Assembly (NCBI RefSeq): GCF_008271465.1
Contig: NZ_VMDU01000004.1
Location: forward strand, 62,001-126,000
DNA from: Tabrizicola flagellatus
GTDB lineage: Bacteria > Pseudomonadota > Alphaproteobacteria > Rhodobacterales > Rhodobacteraceae
DNA length: 64,000 bases
Direction: 5' to 3'
In this document: in pieces, positions 57,664-64,000 of the stretch
How positions within the stretch are numbered: position 1 is the first letter of the stretch
Layout: each line of letters opens with the position of its first letter
Made by a program: the position numbers and the translations under genes
Notes under the pieces: generated by a model
Told to the model about the DNA's origin: nothing
What the model saw: only the letters and a program-made list of their open reading frames with translations
The model's database searches: none

Positions 57664-58722
57664 TCAGTCCGACCCGGCCGCCCCCACGTCATAGGCCGCG
57701 ATCCCGGCCGCCAGATCGACATGCGCCGGGGCATCCAGGAACAGCTTCACCACCTCGCGCTTGCCCAACGGATCGTCGGCCAGATGGGCCAGCGCCCGCA
57801 TCCGCCGCCGCTCCATGTCCAGCGTGAAGCCGTCAGGCCCGGCCCCGGCGTCCAGGAGATGCGACTGCCCCCGGTCGCGCAGGAAGCGCTTCATGTCCCG
57901 GTAGATCTCGGGGTCATGAAGCCGCAGACGGTCGGTCCAGGGCTTGATCGGCCCGGTGAAATGCACCAGCCGCGGTCGCCGCCCCTGCAGCATCAGATAG
58001 CTGTTCTGCGAGATCTGCCAGTTCCAGCCGGGCGACAGGCTGTCCCAGTTGCCCGCCACGACCGCGTTCAGCGCCGACTGGTCGCCAAAGCGGCAAAGCC
58101 CCGGATTCCGGACGAAGAAATCCAGCGCGGCGGCCGACAGGGCGCCTTCGGCCCAGACGGGCCCGTTCACCACCAGCACCCCGGCGTTGAAGTAATCGGC
58201 GCCGATCCCGGGATGCAGGGCCGCGACATAGGCCCGCAGCTGGTGCAGCCGCCCCCTGTCCGGCCAGTGCGACCGGTTGCGCACCGCCGCCAGCGGCCGG
58301 CCGGTCTCGGGCAGGTCCAGCAGATCGGCCAGCGAGCCCCAGGCCTGATAGACATCGCCGTCCAGATAGATCACCCGGCGGTAGGCGGGCGCCAGGTCCT
58401 CGAGCGCGAACAGCCGCAGCATCGTCGCGGCAGGCACATGCGCGGTCGCGTCATAGTGGAATGCGCGCGGATATTCCGTCAGGTGGTGGACCGTCACGCC
58501 TTCGGGATAGACCGACAGAAGCCCCTCGGGCACCTCGCCCACCAGATAGGCATGGTGGTCCAGCCGGCCCGACCGGTCCAGCGCCATCGACCGGGCCAGC
58601 ACATAGGCGCCCTGCCAGGCCCAGGTCGCATCGGAACAGACCACGACGGCCGCCTCGGCCCTTTCCCGCCTGGATTTGTCCTGCACCGAACGATGGTCCC
58701 CGAAGCCACGACTGGCCCGCAC
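57664..58722 (-). CDS. GT8 family glycosyltransferase
   Basis: 352-residue retaining glycosyltransferase of family 8. The metal-binding DxD is in RRVIYLDGDVYQAWGSLADLL. Further family blocks are YFNAGVLVVN and FGDQSALNAVVAGNWDSLSPGWNW. Acceptor and sugar are unknown. The first start is GTG 58722; GTG 58686 is an alternative after GGGGAC. It is downstream of the dehydrogenase gene on the same strand. Confidence 0.85.
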   Translation of the reverse strand: MRASRGFGDHRSVQDKSRRERAEAAVVVCSDATWAWQGAYVLARSMALDRSGRLDHHAYLVGEVPEGLLSVYPEGVTVHHLTEYPRAFHYDATAHVPAATMLRLFALEDLAPAYRRVIYLDGDVYQAWGSLADLLDLPETGRPLAAVRNRSHWPDRGRLHQLRAYVAALHPGIGADYFNAGVLVVNGPVWAEGALSAAALDFFVRNPGLCRFGDQSALNAVVAGNWDSLSPGWNWQISQNSYLMLQGRRPRLVHFTGPIKPWTDRLRLHDPEIYRDMKRFLRDRGQSHLLDAGAGPDGFTLDMERRRMRALAHLADDPLGKREVVKLFLDAPAHVDLAAGIAAYDVGAAGSD

Positions 58723-58770
58723 TCTTCACGCTGCGGCCGGGCCGCGCAAGCCCGGCCTGACGCATCGCGG

Positions 58771-60201
<1,431 letters not shown>

Positions 60202-60553
60202 TCTGGCCCTCCCTGACAGGCCGCGCCTGGGGCGCCGGCGCGGCGAGACTAGCCGGCGACAGGGGGCCGAGGGAACCCCGGAAGCGGATTTTCGCCGCCG
60301 GCCGATCTCGGCGGGTTCCAGCCCAACTGCCTGCGAATCGGGCATCCGGCAAAGTGTTGCCGAACGGTTTACGACGGGCGAAGTTTCCACGCTCGGTCGT
60401 CAACCGCGGTCTTTGGGGCAAATTGTTTCCGGATTAGGGCGAACACGGCGAGGAGTCTCAGGATTTGCCTTACTTCTGCCAGAAGTTATGCCTAACTCGA
60501 CGCTTGGGGTTCCGTCGGTATTTGGCGGGCAATTGCTGCTTATGGATCGTGCC
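60202..60553. other. Gene-free divergent region between the dehydrogenase and tadG-like genes
   Basis: The first ~130 bp are GC-rich with a CGCCGGCGCGGCG stretch. The right part is visibly more A/T-rich, as expected for promoters, with TTCTGCCAGAA (60474-60484) as a short palindrome. I see no RNA gene, repeat copy, PpsR box or FnrL box here. Confidence 0.5.
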
Positions 60554-62572
60554 ATGTTTGACAAAGCTGCCAAGCTATCCGTTTCCTCACGCTTCCGTCG
60601 CAAGGTCACGGCCTTCCGGACCGACGAAGGCGGCGCGATCGCGATCTTCGTCCTGATGATCTTCGTGATGATGCTGCTCGTCGGCGGCATCGCCGTCGAC
60701 GTGATGCGCGCCGAGATGCGGCGCGTCACCTACCAACAGACCTTCGACCGTGCGGTGCTCGCCGCGGCGAACGTCTCGCTGCCGCCCGACCAGACCCCGA
60801 TCACCGTGGGCCAGAGCTGGTACAACGTGGCCGGCCTCGACGACGAGTTCATGGTCGATTACGGCACCCCGACCTTCACCGGCACCTCGACCGCCAGTTC
60901 CCGCGAGGCGAAGGCCGTCGGGCAGGTAAGGTCCTACAACCATTTCATGCACATGCTGGACGTGCCCTACTTCACCATGCCGGTGAAGTCAGCCGCCCAG
61001 CAGGGCGTGTCGAAGATCGAGGTGATGATGGCGCTCGACATCACCGGCTCGATGAACGAAGCGTCCGGGTCCACCACCAAGATCGCCGCGCTGAAACAGG
61101 CGGCGTCGAACTTCCTGACCATCCTCAAGTACAGCAAGGATGCCGGTGGCAACTACACGGTGCCGAAGGATCCCAACAACCTGATCTCGATCGGGATGGT
61201 GCCCTATTCGTCCAGCGTGAACATCCCGGCGAACCTGCGCAGCCAGTTCACCGTGTCGCATCTCTCCTCGTGGGATGGCATGGCCAACCAGGGCGTGCCG
61301 AAGACGAACTGCTTCGAGATCCCGGAAAGCACCTACGGCACGATGGCGCTTTCGCGCACCAGCGCGATCCCGATGCAGGCCGTGGCGCATACCCAGGGCA
61401 GCGCACCGGGTGTGGGGACCATCACGCTGCCGGGAGCGACAAATACCAACGGTGCCAACGGCGGCATAGTCAACCTCGGCTACACCGCCGCGGTGGAGCC
61501 GCAGATCAACAACGGCAGCTACACCTGCCATCACGGCGACAACCCCAGCACCGGTGCCGATGAATGGGCGTCGAACCTGCTTGCCATGCCGACGACCAAC
61601 ATCGCGGCGCTGAAGACCCAGATCAACTCGTTCCGACCGCGCGGGACGACCTCGATCGCCGCGGGCATGCGCTGGGCCACCGCGCTGATCGACGAATCCG
61701 CGCGTCCGATCTACGACAACATCGTCCCCGAGCCCGCCATGGCGGGACGGCCGGCGGCGAACAACGACAATGACACCCGCAAGATCATCGTCCTGATGAC
61801 CGACGGGACCCATGTCAGCAGCAAGTTCGTCAGGGACGCATACAAGTCCGGCCCTTCGCCCATCTGGCGCGGCACCGACGGCCGCATGGCGATCGAATTC
61901 AACGACAGCGGCATCGGCCTGACCGGCGGCACCCGGCCGGGGATCAACCCGACGGGCACCACCCCGCCCGGTCCGGTCAATTCCTGCTCAGGCTGGTCGC
62001 TGGCGAACCGGGTCGTCGACGGCGTTACCGTCAAGCGCAACTTCTTCGTGCCGCACCTGAAGGCCAACGCTGTCCGCAGGACAACCGACCCCAACCGCCC
62101 GGAAGGCAACGGCAACACTGGCGGCGACGTCGCCGGCGCCTGCGATCCGCGGGCCTGGATCGCGCCCACCGGCGGTGCGCCGCAATGGCCGGGCAGCGGT
62201 GTCGTCCGTCGCCTCGACTGGTCCGAAGTCTGGCGCTACGCCACCGTGGACTGGGTGATCGAGCAGCTCTTCATGCGCTCGAACGTCACCGGCGCCACCA
62301 ACTACAACACCGTCTACAACACCATGGTCGGCGACTGGATGAACGGCACGGCCAACATGGACGCCCTGCTGGCCCAGAACTGCACCGCGGCCAAGAACGC
62401 AGGCGTCGAGATCTTCGGTATCGTGTTGGGCGACGACGTGACCCCGGGCCCGATCCAGAACTGCTCGTCCCCCGGGACCGGCTATTTCTACTGGGTCAAG
62501 AACGCCGACGACCTGAACGCCGCCTTCGAACAGATCGCCGTGCTGATCTCCGAACTGAGGCTTACGCAATGA
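60554..62572 (+). CDS. TadG-like pilus assembly protein with von Willebrand A domain
   Basis: 672-residue protein. An N-terminal TadE/Flp-like region with helix GGAIAIFVLMIFVMMLLVGGIAVDVMR (about 26-52) is followed by a VWA domain whose MIDAS motif is ALDITGSMN. The large extracytoplasmic part is rich in Asn, Gly and Thr. It is coupled to a TadE-like gene by ATGA, which suggests a Tad-type pilus or secretion system. The start is uncertain: ATG 60542 (MDRAMFDK) and ATG 60488 are also in frame without strong ribosome sites. Confidence 0.85.
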   Translation: MFDKAAKLSVSSRFRRKVTAFRTDEGGAIAIFVLMIFVMMLLVGGIAVDVMRAEMRRVTYQQTFDRAVLAAANVSLPPDQTPITVGQSWYNVAGLDDEFMVDYGTPTFTGTSTASSREAKAVGQVRSYNHFMHMLDVPYFTMPVKSAAQQGVSKIEVMMALDITGSMNEASGSTTKIAALKQAASNFLTILKYSKDAGGNYTVPKDPNNLISIGMVPYSSSVNIPANLRSQFTVSHLSSWDGMANQGVPKTNCFEIPESTYGTMALSRTSAIPMQAVAHTQGSAPGVGTITLPGATNTNGANGGIVNLGYTAAVEPQINNGSYTCHHGDNPSTGADEWASNLLAMPTTNIAALKTQINSFRPRGTTSIAAGMRWATALIDESARPIYDNIVPEPAMAGRPAANNDNDTRKIIVLMTDGTHVSSKFVRDAYKSGPSPIWRGTDGRMAIEFNDSGIGLTGGTRPGINPTGTTPPGPVNSCSGWSLANRVVDGVTVKRNFFVPHLKANAVRRTTDPNRPEGNGNTGGDVAGACDPRAWIAPTGGAPQWPGSGVVRRLDWSEVWRYATVDWVIEQLFMRSNVTGATNYNTVYNTMVGDWMNGTANMDALLAQNCTAAKNAGVEIFGIVLGDDVTPGPIQNCSSPGTGYFYWVKNADDLNAAFEQIAVLISELRLTQ

Positions 62573-63114
62573 CCAGTTTCCGTCGCTTCCTGAAAGACGA
62601 GTCCGGGACGGCGACGATCGAGTTCCTGTTCGTGTTCCCGATCGTGTTCCTGGTCTTCACCGCCTCGTTCGAAAGCAGCATGTACATGGCGCGTTATGTC
62701 ATGTTCGAACGTGGCGTGGACGAGGTCATCCGCCAGATCCGGCTGGGCGACCTGCGCAACGTCACGCATCAGACCCTGAAGCAGCGGATCTGCGAAAGCG
62801 GGATCATGACCGATTCCCTGACGACCTGCATGAACCGGATGCGGATCTGGATGCAGCCGGTCAACACCGCCAGCTTCGCGATGACCGCGCCGCCGGTCAC
62901 CTGCGTTGACAAGGCCAGCGAAGTGAACACCGACGAGCCGCCGGCAAACGAATTCGCCTACGGCACCGACAACGACATCATGCTGCTGCGCATCTGCCTG
63001 AAGGAATGGCCGATGTTCCCGACCTCGGCGGTCAGCGTGAAGATGCCGCCCCAGCCTGACGGATCCGTCGCGATGATCGTGACCTCCGTCTTCGTGAACG
63101 AACCGGGGGCGTGA
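62569..63114 (+). CDS. TadE-like pilus assembly protein
   Basis: 181-residue pseudopilin-like protein. After a short basic start (MTSFRRFLKDESG) comes the TadE motif TATIEFLFVFPIVFLVFTASFESSMYMAR, with the Glu at the start of the helix. Four further cysteines lie in the periplasmic part. It overlaps the tadG-like stop (ATGA). Confidence 0.87.
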   Translation: MTSFRRFLKDESGTATIEFLFVFPIVFLVFTASFESSMYMARYVMFERGVDEVIRQIRLGDLRNVTHQTLKQRICESGIMTDSLTTCMNRMRIWMQPVNTASFAMTAPPVTCVDKASEVNTDEPPANEFAYGTDNDIMLLRICLKEWPMFPTSAVSVKMPPQPDGSVAMIVTSVFVNEPGA

Positions 63115-63118
63115 CGTG

Positions 63119-63727
63119 ATGAGAAGCCTCAAGCACCGTTTCCGCAGCTTCCTTCGCGACGAGGACGGTCTGATCCTCGCCGAGGGCCTTCTGATGCTGC
63201 CGCTCGTGGTCTGGGCGCTGGTGGCGATGTTCATCTACTGGGACGTGTTCCGGACGATCAACGTCACCCAGAAGGCCGCCTACGGCGTCGCCGACCTCCT
63301 GTCGCGGCAGAGGGACACGATCTCGACCGATTTCGCGAACGGCTTGCAGAACGTGATGGACTTCCTCACGCCCGGCGGCCACCCGGTCAAGATACGCATC
63401 ACCAGCCTCGAATGTCAGGGTGCGAGCGGCGGCGGCTGCACGGCGACCGATGGCAACTACCGGCTCCTGTTCTCCTTCTCGCCGGGCGGCAAGGTGCCGC
63501 CGCTGACCGAGGCCGATATCCAGTCCTGGAAGGCCAGCAAGATCCCCATCCTGAACAACCAGGAAAGCGTGTTCGTGGTCGAGACGTCGGTGGAGTTCAA
63601 GGCCCAGTTGCAGACCGCGATCGCGGGTTTCATGGTCGGCGTCGAAGACGCCACCTACGGCCAGTTCATCGTGACCAAGCCACGCCATCGCCGGCTCTGC
63701 CTCCAGGGCACCACGACCTGCAACTGA
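63119..63727 (+). CDS. TadE/TadG-like pilus-associated protein
   Basis: 202-residue protein with the same layout: basic N-terminus (SFLRDEDG), then helix LILAEGLLMLPLVVWALVAMFIYWDVFR with the conserved Glu, and a periplasmic domain with a CQGASGGGC loop. ATG 63119 is used; GTG 63116 is one codon upstream. The third gene of the Tad-like group. Confidence 0.83.
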   Translation: MRSLKHRFRSFLRDEDGLILAEGLLMLPLVVWALVAMFIYWDVFRTINVTQKAAYGVADLLSRQRDTISTDFANGLQNVMDFLTPGGHPVKIRITSLECQGASGGGCTATDGNYRLLFSFSPGGKVPPLTEADIQSWKASKIPILNNQESVFVVETSVEFKAQLQTAIAGFMVGVEDATYGQFIVTKPRHRRLCLQGTTTCN

Positions 63728-63777
63728 ACCTGGGCGCGAACCGCGGACAGCGGCAGCGGCTTTCCCCCGGCGGTAAG

Positions 63778-63796
63778 CCCGGCTAATCTTGCCGGG
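63778..63796 (+). terminator. Weak hairpin after the TadE-like genes
   Basis: CCCGGC-TAATCTT-GCCGGG, a 6-bp stem 51 bp after the stop at 63727 and 18 bp before the next start. No U-run follows, so termination is doubtful. Confidence 0.4.
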
Positions 63797-63813
63797 ACTT
63801 CACCGGGGTGACC

Positions 63814-64000
63814 ATGCGAACGCCTGCCCTTTGCCTTGCCGTGCTCGGCGCGCTTGCCGCCTGCGCCCCTTTCCCCGAGCTTGACGCTCTCGGCCCCGAC
63901 ACCGCGCCGCCGCCGCGGCTGCTGCCGATCGAGAGCCTGATCGGTCAGGCTGAGGTCACCGCCGAAGATCCCGGCCCGGCACTTTCCGCCCGGGCCGCCC
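63814..64000 (+). CDS. Putative lipoprotein, truncated by the window edge
   Basis: An open frame from ATG 63814 (GGGG upstream) runs off the right edge. It begins MRTPALCLAVLGALAACAP, a lipoprotein signal with lipobox LAAC and Cys at residue 17. A Pro-rich stretch (DTAPPPRLLPIESL) follows. Only 62 codons are visible, so no function is assigned. Confidence 0.75.
   Translation, partial: MRTPALCLAVLGALAACAPFPELDALGPDTAPPPRLLPIESLIGQAEVTAEDPGPALSARAA

Overview
The window is GC-rich, densely packed alphaproteobacterial DNA. It is most likely from a purple non-sulfur or aerobic anoxygenic phototroph of the Rhodobacter group (Rhodobacterales). The first ~35 kb is the right-hand part of a photosynthesis gene cluster with the Rhodobacter gene order and the spheroidene pathway genes (crtD, crtC, crtA). 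crtE, crtF, bchC, bchXYZ and puf are absent and presumably lie left of position 1. The genus cannot be fixed from this sequence.

Photosynthesis cluster, in order: crtD-crtC (+); tspO-crtB-crtI (-); crtA-bchI-bchD-bchO (+); bchG-orf428-bchP-idi (-), preceded by bchE-bchJ (-) and aerR/ppaA-ppsR (-); then one long + strand series, bchF-bchN-bchB-bchH-bchL-bchM-lhaA-puhA-puhB-puhC-bciE-acsF-puhE-hemA-cycA. Nearly every junction inside these operons is an ATGA or TGATG overlap. Seven exact TGT-N12-ACA palindromes (PpsR/CrtJ boxes) mark the promoters of crtD, crtI, crtA, bchG, bchE, aerR and bchF. One FnrL box (TTGAC-N4-ATCAA) lies upstream of bchE. Both cyclases are encoded: anaerobic BchE (FnrL and PpsR boxes) and O2-dependent AcsF with a BciE-type partner. 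This suggests pigment synthesis across oxygen tensions. crtC and crtA have no ATG, GTG or TTG at the position their homology requires; CTG and ATT are the best candidates.

From 35 to 43.5 kb: glyoxalase, thyX, a REP/RAYT island, a small membrane protein, an ArsC/Spx-like protein and a cold-shock protein. Then comes a four-gene bufferin-type RiPP operon (bufABCD: DUF2282 precursor, DUF692 MNIO enzyme, DUF2063 partner, DoxX) and thrS. The REP/RAYT island has three near-identical REP pairs. One lies in frame inside the transposase gene, and another supplies its stop codon.

From 43.5 to 51 kb: two alpha/beta hydrolases (one with Gly in place of the nucleophile Ser), then the polyhydroxybutyrate locus phaZ (-), phaC-phaP-phaR (+) and a LysR regulator. 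From 51 to 57.5 kb: a DegT-type aminotransferase and soxBDAG (heterotetrameric sarcosine oxidase). Then come a GT8 glycosyltransferase, a glutamate-type dehydrogenase, and at the right edge TadG/TadE-like genes and a truncated lipoprotein gene.

Intergenic regions also carry a dispersed G-rich palindrome family (five copies) and several strong hairpins. One hairpin with a UUCG loop ends at the base before the puhE start codon, and another separates the bufferin precursor gene from its modification genes.
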